Below are positions 23,697-35,692 of a stretch of DNA of 64,000 nt, piece by piece. The stretch is taken from assembly GCA_032173965.1 (NCBI GenBank), contig CM063298.1, positions 6,307,001-6,371,000 of the forward strand. The letters run 5' to 3'. Position numbers and translations under genes: made by a program. How positions within the stretch are numbered: position 1 is the first letter of the stretch; every line of letters begins with the position of its first letter. The stretch is from Sitta carolinensis. Taxonomy: Eukaryota > Chordata > Aves > Passeriformes > Sittidae. The notes under the pieces were generated by a model that was not told where the DNA came from, did not search any database, and worked only from the letters and a program-made list of their open reading frames with translations.

Positions 23697-23982
23697 TAGT
23701 GACAGGACAAAAAGGGGGATGGCTTCAAACAGAAGGAGGGCAGGTTTAGGTCAGACAGTAAGGAGAAATTCATCCCTGTGAGGGTGGGGAGCCCTGGCAC
23801 AGGATGCCCAGAGAAGCTGAGGCTGCCCCATCCCTGGAAGTGTCCAAGGCCAGGTTGGATGGAGCTTGGAGTAACCTAGGATAGTGAAAGGTGTCCCTGC
23901 CCATGGCAGGGAGTGGGACCAGTCCCACTCAGTCCCACATGAGCTTTAAGGTCCCTCCTAACTCAAACCATTCTATGAAATG
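23697..23982 (+). mobile_element. CR1 LINE 3' fragment
   Basis: GTGACAGGACAAAAAGGGGG, GGATGCCCAGAGAAGCTGAG, CATCCCTGGAAGTGTCCAAG and the tail AACCATTCTATGAAATG are typical of a CR1 3' region. It appears less diverged than the other copies in the window. Confidence 0.93.
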
Positions 23983-24535
23983 TTTCTGGTGGTACCTAAG
24001 TAGTACCTGAGCTCTGAGCCCCTACTGCCCTTCAGCTCCCAGGCAGTGCTATGCCCACCAACTCCTGCTTTGCAAGGAGTTAAATGACAGCAGGAGACGC
24101 TGCTGGATTTCAGGCTGGAAATCCCAAAGATGTGAATGAGTGGGAAAGTCCAGCATCTTCCTCTTCACAGACAGATCAGGTCTGCCCTTTCTCCTCAGTC
24201 CTTTCTTCCCGTTGGCTGCAGCTCTCTCCGCTGTAGTCCTGACATCCTCAAGTCTTGCACAGAGCTGTTCCTGTCAGGGCAGAGGGATCCACAGGGGCAC
24301 AGCCAATGGTCTTGTTGGCCACTCTACACACCCTGGGCAGTGTCCAGGACTAGATTTGCTGGAGGCCACACCAAATTGCTCCACAGAGGGCTGTCATTTC
24401 CCTATCTTCCTTTCAGCCCCCTGGCTGCCGCTGCTGATCCCTTCTCCAACTGTTCACAATTAAAACATGACCAAAGACTTGACTGCCTGGAGTGATACAG
24501 ATTATCATCAACAACAACAACAACCAAAAAAGGGA

Positions 24536-24571
24536 AATGCACCACTGTATTTCTTTTCAAAAGCTTTTAAT
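24536..24571 (-). terminator. CACNA1G: Candidate distal poly(A) signal of CACNA1G
   Basis: The minus strand reads ATTAAA (complement of 24566-24571). About 20-30 nt later comes CAGTGGTGCA, followed by a GU-rich run (GGTTGTTGTTGTTGTTG, near 24,508-24,525). Spacing and composition match a cleavage site with its downstream element. It is the last good signal before CR1-bearing intergenic DNA. Confidence 0.45.
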
Positions 24572-26577
24572 AGGACACATTTGTTTTTGCCAGTTGTAAA
24601 GATTTACACTTATTTTTTGTCTTTTCTTTCTTTTTTTTTTTCAAAGGAACATTTAAATCCAATTTTTCCCATGAGTACCACCTTTTGTTGCCCGAACCAA
24701 AAGACCTTGTTTTGGCCTATATACCTGATACAGTATAACAATATATTAACTAATAAATACAAAGTTTTATCATATATACTAGGTTGTTATGGACATTGCA
24801 ATGGTACTGTGCCTACTCTAGTCACCTTGTGTAATAGTGTACATGGGTTATTATAGCCAAAGGTGCATAAAAGGGCAGACTGGGGCATAGCCTAATTTAC
24901 AGTGGTGATATTTTTGTTTTCTTTTTTTTTTTCTTGTTTTTTATTTTCTCCTTGAACACATCTAGTACTGAGTGCAATCCACAGAAGCCAAAAACAGTGT
25001 TTTCTTTGCCCTCCTTCAAAATATCTACAGTACAAACCACTAACCAGGTTATGAAAAATCACTTCTATGTGCAAGGGGCTGCAAGAATGGAATTTACATT
25101 TTTCCAGATGTGTCTGCTATCTCTTTTCCCCTATTGTGTCATATTGGCAATAACAAAATACCCTCCTCCCACCTGCATACAGTAAATCCACAGTAGTAAA
25201 GTGCTGGTGTGCTTGACTGAGCTGGAGAGCCATGCAACTACTTCACCATGGGCAGGGGTTGAACTTTGAGGGGAGGTGTTTTTGTGGGTACAGTTTTTGG
25301 TCAGTAATAGCACTGCAATATCACAGAACTTGAGCTTAGCTGCTGACTCCAGAACATGACCTGGATGCAGGCTATGAAACTACGCTCTATGCATTGTAAT
25401 AGACCAGGCCTGGCTCCAGGTTTATGAGAAGAAACTTGTAGATATGAGCTGCTTCTGTTGCCAAGATGCTATGCAGACTTTTAACAATTTCTCTATAGAT
25501 TTCTACAAAAATATAAAAAATTCTATCAACATAACCATTCTACAGAATTCCTGTGGATTTTGTACATTTTGTTTAAAAAAGTCAAATTCTATAAAACCCC
25601 CCCAAAGGTATTTAAAATGATTTGAGTATTATTGCACACGCTTCAGTACATTTGTATCTTTTAAAAGGGCATCTAGAAAAAACTTATCTGGTTTAGAAAA
25701 CAATCTATTTTACATAGATTTCTTTTCCTGAAAGCATCATCATAGAGTATCTTTTATTGGCTATTCTTTACTGAATATTCATGTATGATGCAAACTTTTT
25801 GCAACTTCCACAAACCTTGTCAGTAGGCAATCCCCCAAAATTAAAATAGAAGAACCTTTAGGCTTTCTGTTACATTTGGATTAACATCACATCACTTTTT
25901 TTTTTTTTTTTGTGCCATGATTTCAAGCTAAAATGTTCACTGGGTTTTTTATAAAGAAGGATCTGAAGAGTAGTATCACTCCAGCTTTGTGAACACAATC
26001 CTAATTATTAAGGAACCAGGGATGGCAATTTTAGTGGCCTAGCTGGTTTCTCAAACTATTTAGCACATGTAAAGGGAAAAGCTAGGGCTCATTATGGGTG
26101 TAAAACCAAAAAGGAATTAAGAATATTTCTCAGGCTGAATGTAATTTTATTATTTCCTTAAACATGATCTGGGGGAAGAACTGATGAAAGGTTTGTTTAA
26201 AATCATTGCTTTAGACAGGCTTAACTCTGGATTTTGGCTGGCATATCAGAGAGAGCAGGCTTTGTATGTGCCTGTGGTGAACAGGAGAAAAATGTCCCAG
26301 CCAAGAATTAATCAAACTGCAGTAAATAGTACAGAATGTTAATACTCCTACTTCAAATACACTGATTGCCTGACTTCCTGCTGAAAGCCCTTACATTTCT
26401 CCTGGACATGTAAATTAGTAGGGATTGTTTATGGAGTAAACATCCTCAAGTGAAAATAAAGGGGCTTAGAACCTCACATAGGCTGTTGGGTATGAACGGC
26501 ATCCTCTCATTTTTTGTACACTCCAAGCTAATGCAGCTACACATGGTGGAAACAGCCTAATCTCTGTGGATTGGAGA

Positions 26578-26618
26578 TTCCAATGGATAAAAGAGCCTAA
26601 TCTCTTTATCCATTGGAA
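26578..26618. other. Near-perfect hairpin in predicted 3' UTR
   Basis: The left arm (26578-26595) and right arm (26602-26618) are reverse complements over 17 bp, interrupted by one bulged A, with a six-base CCTAAT loop. The right arm reads CTCTTTATCCATTGGAA. A further direct repeat, AGCCTAATCTCT, occurs at 26554-26565 and again at 26594-26605. Confidence 0.85.
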
Positions 26619-28313
26619 AGGATAAAAGGCTGTACATCAGCATGTTGTAGTGATTTGGAAATATCGGTATTTCTCAAAAAGTAACAAACTCTCGACTGAC
26701 AGAATTAGCACAAATCCTCTTCCTGCCTGTGCTGGTTCAGAGGCACAATCCATGGACTTGGTTTCAAGCCTGAGACTATTGGCACACTTCAAAGCATGCC
26801 TGCAGTCTAATTTAACCTACATCGTAATGGGATTTCATGGAAGTAGAGTTAATGTCTGGCTTCCATCAGTCATGTGAGGAGGGGGAAGTGTTGAATGGGG
26901 CCAGCCTTGAGTGGTTTTCAGGCTGTGCTGTCCAGTTTTACAGATTGCTTTTGGCAGGGGGCGTTAGCATGGGAGTAAACAGGTAATTTTTGAGATGATT
27001 GATGTTATAAAGTAAGGACGTGAATTCTGGGTTTATCCACTTTGTATCTTCATGTTGCTGCTTCAGGCTATTGATAGATTGGTAATAAAATTGCAGTCGG
27101 GGTCATGTAAATTAACTCTAGCAGCGACAGCAAAATACCTGGCTGTTTTACTGAAAATCAGCAGTCATTTCATACCTGCAGACTTTCTTGCATGTAATCT
27201 GTAAAATAACTTGCAGAAGTGCCTTGATTGAATATAAGCATCTGATTTTAATTTTCAAGAATTACTTTAATATGATCAACCTCCAGGCATCCTAGGTGAG
27301 AGCTTAACTTTAGGCATGTGCTTAAGCCCATTGTTGTGCCATGTCTGCCCCGATTTCACCCACTGCAAGTCCTAAACTTGACCTCACTCTCCTTTCAGTG
27401 GAGTGCAGAGAGGAGGAGCTCTACTGTAAACAGAAGGATGAGGGAGGTGCAAAACTCAGCAAAATAAAAAAGTCCATCCTGGAGACACTGCAAAAACATC
27501 TCGGATGTGACCACAGTCCTTTGTTGCCTGTTTCCTAGGAATGTATGAAAATTAACCATTGACATGATTTTGTGAGTTGCCAGTGGATGATCTACAACAT
27601 CCCTTTATAATTGTTAAATGGCTCTGCCTTCACCATCCTCAGACATCAGCATGTTGGATCTTCCTGGGTCTGAGCACTTGCTTTCACAGTCTGAATGTCA
27701 ATTTTATGCAAGATTGGAGTATTTATTTTAAAAAATTGCCACTGCATTTCTGTACTAAGCAAACAATTGTTTTCCCAGAATATCATTGAAGTCCAAGGGG
27801 AAAAATAAATTACATTAAATAATCCTTATTTACTGCTGACTGTGGGATACATTTCCTTTGTAATGCACTAATTGGCTACATTTTGTGCTTTGCAAAACAA
27901 AATGAAACCCAAACAAAACAAAACAAAAAAAGAGAAGGGATTAAATATATACTTTTTTAGGTTAAAGTATTTGTAAAAACCAACTTTATCTCAGAAATAT
28001 TCCAAGATACATAAAATAGAAGAAAATTAAATGAGTCTTTAGTCACAAAATGTACTACATCCTGCAATACTAGATTCAATTAATTTAATAAAATATAATA
28101 TACATATAGATTCTGCACATTGTATTGCTTTTACCTAAGCAGAACACATGCTTAAGTAAGCGTGATAGGTTTACCACTCTTTTAACCAGCTGATTCTTTA
28201 ATCTTTCTTTGGAAATTTTTTACCTAGTGCCATTTTGGAGTACAGAGTTTTTTAATTTTTTTTTTTCTATTTCATGAAAGGAAGAAGACATTTGGCACCA
28301 AGAGAAAAGTAAC

Positions 28314-29168
28314 TCAGGAGTCCATTTCCGTTTGATCAAAGGAAAAGCTAGGAAGTGTCAACAAGTCTTTCTTTGGGGTAGGAGATGTTGACATACTGTC
28401 TGGAAGCAGTGTATCCCCTATATCCATCGAATCCTTGGACTCACAGGATGCAGCACGCCTCCTCAAGCAAACGTCTCCACTGGCAGGTGAGATGCCGTGG
28501 GGTCCCCTAGGTACCAAACTCTGCCCGTCAGGTGGATCTATAGATATACAGGGAGGGCTCAGTTTCTTCTTCTGCCGCGTACCTTGCAAGCATTCCATTT
28601 CACTGACCACCTGACTTATAAAGCCAGAGGAGCTGGACGTGGAATGGTGCTGAGGGCTGTTTTCTATGGAACAAATCTCTATTGAATGTCTCCTTTGATC
28701 ATCTAACCAAGAGGTTGGTTTTTTTAGCAGACCCTGGGTGTCTACACTGTGGTACTTCTTCAGGTCCTTCAGTATCACGTTGCTGATATTGCCCACATTC
28801 ATCTTAGGTGTGAGAGGTTGACCCTCTGAACAGGCACTCGAGGCTGTGCAAGTTTCTGATGTGAAAGGCTCCGAGGAGCTGTTTATTTCAGACACTTCCT
28901 GGTCCATTGAATCTTCAGGGGTCTCCTGATACAAGTCTGCACAAGCACAGGATGCTGGTGCCTGCTTTGAAATATTATACTGATTGTGGGAGTGCTTCTG
29001 CGTATGGACGCTCGCCCGACTCCAGGCAGCCAACATATTTGCTTCAGAGGGCATCAGAGACACTGGTGACTCCTCCTTGGGCGCAGTGGGAACATTTGGG
29101 TCAGAGAGTTCACTCACCTCGGTGTGGAGAGCCTCCTTGCTATCCAGAGAGTCGTTCCTTATAGCCAT
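28314..29168 (-). CDS. CACNA1G: CACNA1G last coding exon (distal C-terminus, stop)
   Basis: This exon has 284 codons plus a TGA stop. It follows a CTGATACAG acceptor and begins MAIRNDSLDSKEALHTEVSE. Conserved Cav3.1 blocks follow in order: HSHNQYNISK, DLKKYHSVD, PTSWLDDQRRHSIEICS, KKKLSPPCISIDPPDGQ, CLRRRAASCESKDSMD and PDSMSTSPTPKKDLLTL. The human counterpart is about 35-40 residues shorter; the extra length is in low-complexity Ser/Glu-rich stretches between blocks. The region is a disordered, phosphorylation-rich cytoplasmic tail. The first M is an internal residue, because the exon continues the frame from the previous exon (...LLHRQ). Confidence 0.97.
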   Translation of the reverse strand: MAIRNDSLDSKEALHTEVSELSDPNVPTAPKEESPVSLMPSEANMLAAWSRASVHTQKHSHNQYNISKQAPASCACADLYQETPEDSMDQEVSEINSSSEPFTSETCTASSACSEGQPLTPKMNVGNISNVILKDLKKYHSVDTQGLLKKPTSWLDDQRRHSIEICSIENSPQHHSTSSSSGFISQVVSEMECLQGTRQKKKLSPPCISIDPPDGQSLVPRGPHGISPASGDVCLRRRAASCESKDSMDIGDTLLPDSMSTSPTPKKDLLTLPSFSFDQTEMDS

Positions 29169-32100
29169 CTGTATCAGAGCGCAGAGGGGTTGGGAAGGAG
29201 TTGCCAGGTAAGAGAGACAGACCAAACAAAGGTTAGTACAGTCAAGGCACAGCATTTACAGGGCACTCAGCTCTGCTGAGATCCCTCAGCACAGACCCAC
29301 TGACTCCTATAACAACCTATGTTGTGGGTTCTACCAATTCCCATTATCAGGGATGTGGGGGTTTGTTGCTCTGTGACAGCCCTTTACACTTCCTAAATGG
29401 TTGACCTTTAGCTTTCTCCTCTAAGGATGGAGGGCTGCAAAACCAGAATGCCCGCACCCAAACTTACTCATTTTCTTGTTATGCAAAGGATGGAGGTCTA
29501 CAGCAAAGCCCTCAATAATTTCAGCAGTCCAGGTGTGAGCAGGAGAGAAAGATGTGCAAGTGAGCCTGTGTATTCCCTTCTCTAGCTCAGGTGATGCTGA
29601 CGGCCTGGAACAGGATCCCCAGAGCCAGCAACACCAGAGCAACCCCGCTGTGTGCCAACATCAAGGCAACAGCCTGTGCCTGGCTTTGGTCCCCAGGCTG
29701 GTGCCATGACTCTGCATCATTTTATGGCAGGAGCTGGAAACACTGGAGTCCAAAGCTGGACTAGTAATAATCTGTAATTATTTCAATCCATTCTGATGCT
29801 TAAGTTCAGATTTCCTAAGGCTCATTTTGCCTTGGCTGTCTGGAGCCTTACGCAGCGTCAGTGCCCACTGGCAGAGGGAACCTTGGGCATGCTTTGAAGG
29901 CTGTGCCTTTTCACTGCACTGCATTCCTTGTCAAAAAGGCTTTAAAAATCAGCCACATTAACTGGCCCTTAAAGGCAGAGTATCTGTTTGAGAAGACTTT
30001 TAAATGACCTTAAAGATAAAAATCTTCACAGGGAAATTTGGAGGAAATGCGTACAGCTGGTCCCAGTTCTTTAGAAAAGTGTAAGGAGATGAAATGATGA
30101 AATTCCTCATGCTAAGGAATACTTTTGTGACAAATCACGCCAAAATTATCATACACTTTATATAAAGATTGTCCCACAGGATCATTTGAGCCAAATGATC
30201 TCTATTCAGCATAGCTCTCATCAGCTGCAGTGTGTCCATGTGTGTACAGAAACACCAGAGTCTATTGCAGCATCTGCTCATTGAGATCCCTTTGTCAATG
30301 GGGACAGCTCAGAGAATATTTAATATGGCAAACGATTTCATCCAGTGCTGGTGAACCCTTTCTAGTTAAAATTTCAAGCATAACTAATCAGTCAGGAGTG
30401 AAATTATTCACGTCTCCAGCACCAGTAGTTTTAATGAGTATTTGGGAGAAGAAATTATGTTCATATCCTGAAAAGAGACATAGACCACACAGAAGTCGAA
30501 TACAGAAGCAAAAAGTAATTGTTGTCATTACTTTTGCTTGCACACCAACCTGTGTTGCACACCACGACAGTATTAGTCACCACCAGCTCTTTCTTTGCCT
30601 ATGATACAGGCATCTGTGGTTGTTAGCAGTAACAGTACAAATGTTTTACTGGTTTGCTTAAAAATAAAAGGACCCTCTGCCATCCCAGAGGGGTGTACAC
30701 ATGTAGCAGCCACAGCTTGGTGTGGGCTACACCTTGGATACAGTCCTGGAACTAAAAAATCAATATAGGTTTAATTTCAGGTAGAATTCCTCTGGAGAAA
30801 AGCCTTTGTGCCATGCACTGCCAAGGAGTGCAATCCTCAGCAGGAATGTTCTCCCAAAGCATCCGATCCACTCATCTTCCTCTGCGAGTGCATCGCTAAT
30901 TGTCAAACATTCCGGAGTCTAAACTGGACGTTACTGTGGGGGCTGTGCTCGCTCTCCAGCACTCTGGAGGGAAAGGGAGGTTAAAGACACAGTTTTTAAT
31001 GCTCAGGGAAAGTGCAAGGACCACGTATGTGATGGACAAGGTTTATCTATTATGGATCAAGAGAGGAGAGGGCATGAGTGGGAAGGGAAAGAAAAGAAAA
31101 GAAAAAAAAAGAAAAAGAACCAAATCAGAATTACATGCAGTATATGTAATGATAAGGAGACATGGACACTGAAAACCAATCTGCTTTGCCAGTTTGGGCT
31201 ATTTGATGTGCTAGTGAGAAATTAGTGGTAGCAATAAAAAGGAGTCAAGCAGAGAACACCTGAACAAACAGAAGTGCTGGGGTTGTAAAGGGAATTTTGC
31301 CTCTTAAAGGACCAAATTTCCCAGTGTCTGGCCATCTAGATTGCAATTAACAGTATCAGCAATATCACCAAAACAACCTCACTGCTCCCATTAGTCAGAC
31401 TGGGAGCTCCTTGCTGTTCAAGGAGCCTGCCCAAGGCATCCCCTCATGGGTCTGCCCATGGACTGTATCTGCTCACTGCCACAAAGCTCTTTGCTTTCTG
31501 AACTGTCACTCCAAGAGCATGTTCATGTCACTGCATAAGCAAGGAGAAGGAAAGAGGGAGGGAAGGAGGGCAATAAATTGACTTAAGCATTTGAAAAAGT
31601 CTAGAAAAAGAAGCCGTCAAAGTTAAGAACAAAATTAGACTGGAGAAGATGGCTAACATGCTAATTTATTCTGGCAAGATCGCTTCAAAAGGATGGGTCT
31701 GTTATTCATTAGAAAGCAAGAGAGAGTGGTTATGAACTGGAATCATGACATCAATTATTTTCCCCATTAGTAGTGATTGGGATAGCTGGCAAGCCCCATG
31801 CATATGAATTCATGCAAGGAATTTCTTATGTCAATTTAGTATTACAAACTAATATAATTGTTAACCTTGATACTTCACATCCATTTTTAGAGCTTAATGA
31901 ATCAACTGTCTAATTTGTCAATGTTGATTAAAAGATGAAAGAAATGGGAATATTTTCATATGGGAAAGAAATTGCTTTTGAAAAAATAGAACTGATCCCC
32001 TTTGTGTATGAAAAATCAGGCATGGAAATACTGAACAAAGCAGAGTTTTTGAATCAGATGTGCTTCTGGTCCTGGTCCAGCTGCACAGTCATTGAAATAT

Positions 32101-32840
32101 TCTTAAAAATGTGAAAGCGAAGTACAAGTTTAAGTATTTTACTAAAAAAAGATGAGTCTAAACTTATGCTTCCAATCAACCAGACTGGAATCTTTGATTA
32201 GATCCCTTAGATCTTTGATTGAATCAGGATTTCAATCAATTCCAGGCAAAAACCAGAGACAAAACTGGTTGCAAAACAAAACATGTTCTGCTTTGCATAT
32301 ATCCAAACTTTTGAAAAGCTCATAGCTGACGGAAAAATATTTTAATTTTCAATTCTCACTGTAAAACCAGTATGCTTCCCATGATGGTTTTGCATATGAG
32401 ATAACCAATCTCCATGAAACACTTCTCTTTTGGGAAAACAGAGGAGTCAGAGGAGGGGTGGCCTGGGATGGAGCCTGCAGTCCTTGTGTCCTTTCAAGCA
32501 CCGAAAAAATCACAGCAGTTAAGAATTAGTTCCTCAACCCCAATGAGCCCCTGGGGAGCATTTGGCTGCATTTATGAAGAGGATTAAAAAAATGAAGTGC
32601 TAACAATGTGGAGAACATTTAGGCATGTTGCCAAAGGACATGATATTCATCACGCACATTCTTTGGAAACTCCTGGATGGCTTTCAGATCAAAAACCACC
32701 AACCTTTTTGTTATTTCTGTAGAAGAATTACAGTTCTCTGGGGGTTTCTCTGTGAATCCCTCCTTGAATTTAAAGCACGGTTAACCAGGAAATGCATCAA
32801 TATAAAAGCTCAGAAGGTTCATGATCATAATTCTGCTTAC
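29169..32840 (-). other. CACNA1G: CACNA1G intron (3.7 kb)
   Basis: This intron lies between the penultimate and last coding exons (GTAAGC donor, CTGATACAG acceptor). It has a short A/G-rich tract near 31,083-31,120. I see no other gene or clear mobile element. Confidence 0.85.
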
Positions 32841-33010
32841 CTGTCTATGGAGCAGCCTTTCAGCAGAAGGGGAGTGCACCTGTTGAGAGACACGGGGCTT
32901 GCCCTTCCCCACCAAATGGTCGTGAGCTCTTACATGGTGGAAATGGTCCTTTGGGATTTCCAGGAGCGAGCTGGTGTCTGCTGGCTGCGACTGCACTGAC
33001 ACCTTTGAAC
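32841..33010 (-). CDS. CACNA1G: CACNA1G exon, C-terminal tail (SVQSQPADTS)
   Basis: This 170-nt exon completes a split Gly codon, then encodes 56 residues starting SKVSVQSQPADTSSLLEIPK and ending SAERLLHRQ. The acceptor is CCCTCTCAAG and the donor GACAG|GTAAGC. The block aligns with human SVHSQPADTSYILQLPKD, and the final R-Q pair precedes the AIR.DSLD block in both. It is part of the cytoplasmic C-terminus with no catalytic or channel role. Confidence 0.95.
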
Positions 33011-35502
33011 CTTGAGAGGGAGAGAAGAGGCAGAAATGGGACATGTTCATCAAAGGGTTGTGAACCAACCTCAGTGACCTTCCAGGGAAAACTGCTCTGT
33101 TGCACATTGGATCAGACAGGCACAGCAAAACCGTTGAATTCAGCAACTGGCTCTCCAGAACTGGGAAAAAAAAATCTCCCATCTACTAATAAATTACTCC
33201 AGCATTGTCTACTATTTCATTTTTCTTGGCATTTCCCCTGATACAACTGGGACTAGCTCCTGTTGAGAACAGAAGACAAGGGACTACAAGTTCATCTGAA
33301 CTGGCAATTCCTGCATCCCTGTTTTTGGGCCAATAACTTTGCAGGCAGCCTCACTTCTAAGCACTGCAAACATCTCACTTTGAAAGGCTCTGGAAGGTGT
33401 CTCCATGCCTGAGCCTACATGGAGATCAACTGCTGGGATCTCCAAACCAGCATGCACACACTGGAGATGAAGTGAAAGGGAGCAGCACCTGGCAGCTCTC
33501 AAGGCTGGTTTTACAAAGCCTCCCAGAAGAAGGAAACACATACTCTACAGCCTCTTCCTGACCCTTTGTGGTTGCTGGCATCTTCTAAAAGGTTTGAAAC
33601 TCTGTGTGCTCCCCTCACACACAGGCTCAATGTTTTTCAAAACAATTCATTTAATCTGGACTGCATCCCAGAGAATCTCGTTTGTCCTGGAATCTTTCCC
33701 AGAGCAACAGCCCTATTAGAGGGAGTATTCAAACAAATGCCTTCTGCAAGTGCCAGTGTTTCTGACTACAAAACCTTCTCAGCTTGAAATATTATGGCTT
33801 GGTTGTGGTGATTTATTAGAGGAGCCTGGCACCTCTTGCTGTCTTCACTGCACTCAACAATATTACAAACTGTAAACAGGTGGGGGTGACTTCCCCCACT
33901 CTGAGAAGCAGTGACATTGTAGGTGGAAGAGGACAGTGATACATCAGAATTTGGGAACCTTACCCACGTCCCAGCACTCTGGCGTGCTTAAGACGATTGG
34001 AATTTCACCAGCAGGAGAAAAACACAAAAGGTTTCATTGTGTAATGTGGTTATAAGACATCTGCTTTACCTTTCCAAAGTATTTCTGCTACACCTCAGTG
34101 AATCAGTTGTTCCTGTGGATTTATAAGGGTGCAATGCTTGTCCCAGAGAGCCAGGGCTGTCAGATACGGCTATTCAGGTTCTCCAAACTGAAACTGGGAA
34201 GTGAAATCTTGAAAAAGAAGGAACTCAGAAATTACCAAGTCCCTTGCTGACATAGTTTTTGTTCAAGACAGTGCAAATACATCCCAATTAAGGGTCAACA
34301 ATAAAGCCCTGGAAATTCCCTCTGCAGCAAACATGATTCTTTCGTGTGGTCAGGAATTTCTTTACTGTTACAGAGACCCATAAATTCTGGCTCAACTGAA
34401 GGTAACGGGAGATTTGCTATTGCTTTCAATGGGATTTTAGCTGCACCATTAGCATTATGCGCAAACAGGTTCTTCAAAACACTGCTCTTGACCTTGAAAA
34501 TTGTGTATTGTGGCAGAGATTTCTCACAACACTAGATTCATCTTCCTCCCTTGTGCCCATGTTTTGTTTTGTTTTGTTTTATTTTGCTTCTGTTCAATAG
34601 TCCCTATTCATCCAAATTCTTATTACTATGCAAATTTCAACATCTTATTTCTAATCTGTTCAAATCTCCTACCATTCTGAACATTGCTGAAATTATGTTC
34701 TGCTTAGAGGCTTTCAAGTGGCAATGCTTGTAAAAACTTCCCTGTCTTATTGGTGACAAATGTCTAAAATGATGGCATGTACAGATGAATTAAAGTTGGC
34801 TCCATTCACTTCCCAGCCCCAGATAATCCCTGGCAGGCAGAGGAACTGGGGGCACAGGGACAAGCCCTGGGAGGCAGCTGCAAGGACAGGGACTGAGGTG
34901 TAGGCAGGGAGACCCCTCCCTGTACCTAAGAATATCTCTGAATTTAGATCCAAGATGTATATCCCAACCATGCACACTGGGAAGAACAATTCCACATTAT
35001 CTCATTTTCCCATTCATCTCACACCGACATATCTCTCAGTTTAGCACATTTATGTTAATTTTACAGGCATTTAGAGACACCATCTTCCTACCTCTCAGAG
35101 ATGTTCCCAGACAGAGCTTCCAAACAGGTACTGCTGCAAAAAGCAGACATAATAGGAAATATTTCTCTACTGGGATTTCTGCTCTGGGTTCCAGTGGGAC
35201 AGAGGGAGCCCAGGCTACAGGGACTGTAACCTTAGGGAACCAGGAAGGGGGACAAACAGTGTTGAGCCAGGCCACTGTCACATTGCCAAAAAATTCTGAG
35301 GAAAGGAGTTATCTTAAACAGGGTTTGTAAATTGTGGAGGGCATTTGCAAGTTGTGGAGGGTCTTTTCATTGCCATTCCACAGGTCTAGACACACAATTG
35401 GAAACCAGTGGCAATTTTCTCCCTCCTACAGAAGAGCTTGGAAAATCGCAACTCTTGCTCTATTGGGAAATCCTACTCTTGTCCAAGCTGAGAGACATGT
35501 AC
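33011..35502 (-). other. CACNA1G: CACNA1G intron (2.5 kb)
   Basis: The intron has GTACAT donor and CTCTCAAG acceptor. A short T-rich GTTTT repeat lies at about 34,561-34,585. I see nothing else identifiable. Confidence 0.85.
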
Positions 35503-35692
35503 CTGATTGGGACTTGTGATGTGCTGGTTTCCTGTTGCCCAGGGGGGCAGGGCAGGGGCTAGAGTAGGGTGGCTGGAACATGTAGCTGTCATTTGGCAAG
35601 GAGTGGGTGCGTCCCACTGAGGGCTTCCTCACGCTCAGCAGGTCCTTGCTGGGGGACAGGGTCAGTGTGTCGTCCTTGGAGCGCAGATCAGC
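35503..35692 (-). CDS. CACNA1G: CACNA1G exon, C-terminal tail ([11 protein letters not shown])
   Basis: This 190-nt exon encodes 63 residues plus one base of a Gly codon. It begins ADLRSKDDTLTLSPSKDLLS and continues [18 protein letters not shown], which closely matches human Cav3.1 [20 protein letters not shown]. The acceptor is TTCTTCCCCTCAG and the donor CAATCAG|GTACAT. The second half (FQPPYSSPCPAPLGNRKP) is proline-rich and not clearly conserved. Ser and Thr residues in a basic context suggest phosphorylation, by inference only. Confidence 0.96.

Larger units (their letters stand above)
16011..24535. other. Intergenic region between CACNA1G and ABCC3
   Basis: About 8.5 kb separate the likely CACNA1G poly(A) site from the ABCC3 CpG island. 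The region holds four CR1 fragments (16610-16766, 17395-17612, 21690-22280, 23697-23982), a poly(A) run and a CpG-rich block at 22.3-22.6 kb. Open frames are short and patternless, and I recognise no protein or structural RNA gene. Confidence 0.8.
24536..28313 (-). other. CACNA1G: CACNA1G 3' UTR (predicted)
   Basis: This is an AT-rich, repeat-poor stretch of about 3.8 kb directly downstream of the stop codon on the minus strand. It lacks CR1 elements, unlike the intergenic DNA to its left, which fits a transcribed conserved UTR. Several AATAAA signals occur on the minus strand (complements near 24,945, 25,755, 26,145 and 27,722), so shorter alternative 3' ends are possible. A strong hairpin lies at 26578-26618. 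The end at 24.54 kb is inferred from the signal described separately. Confidence 0.55.
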
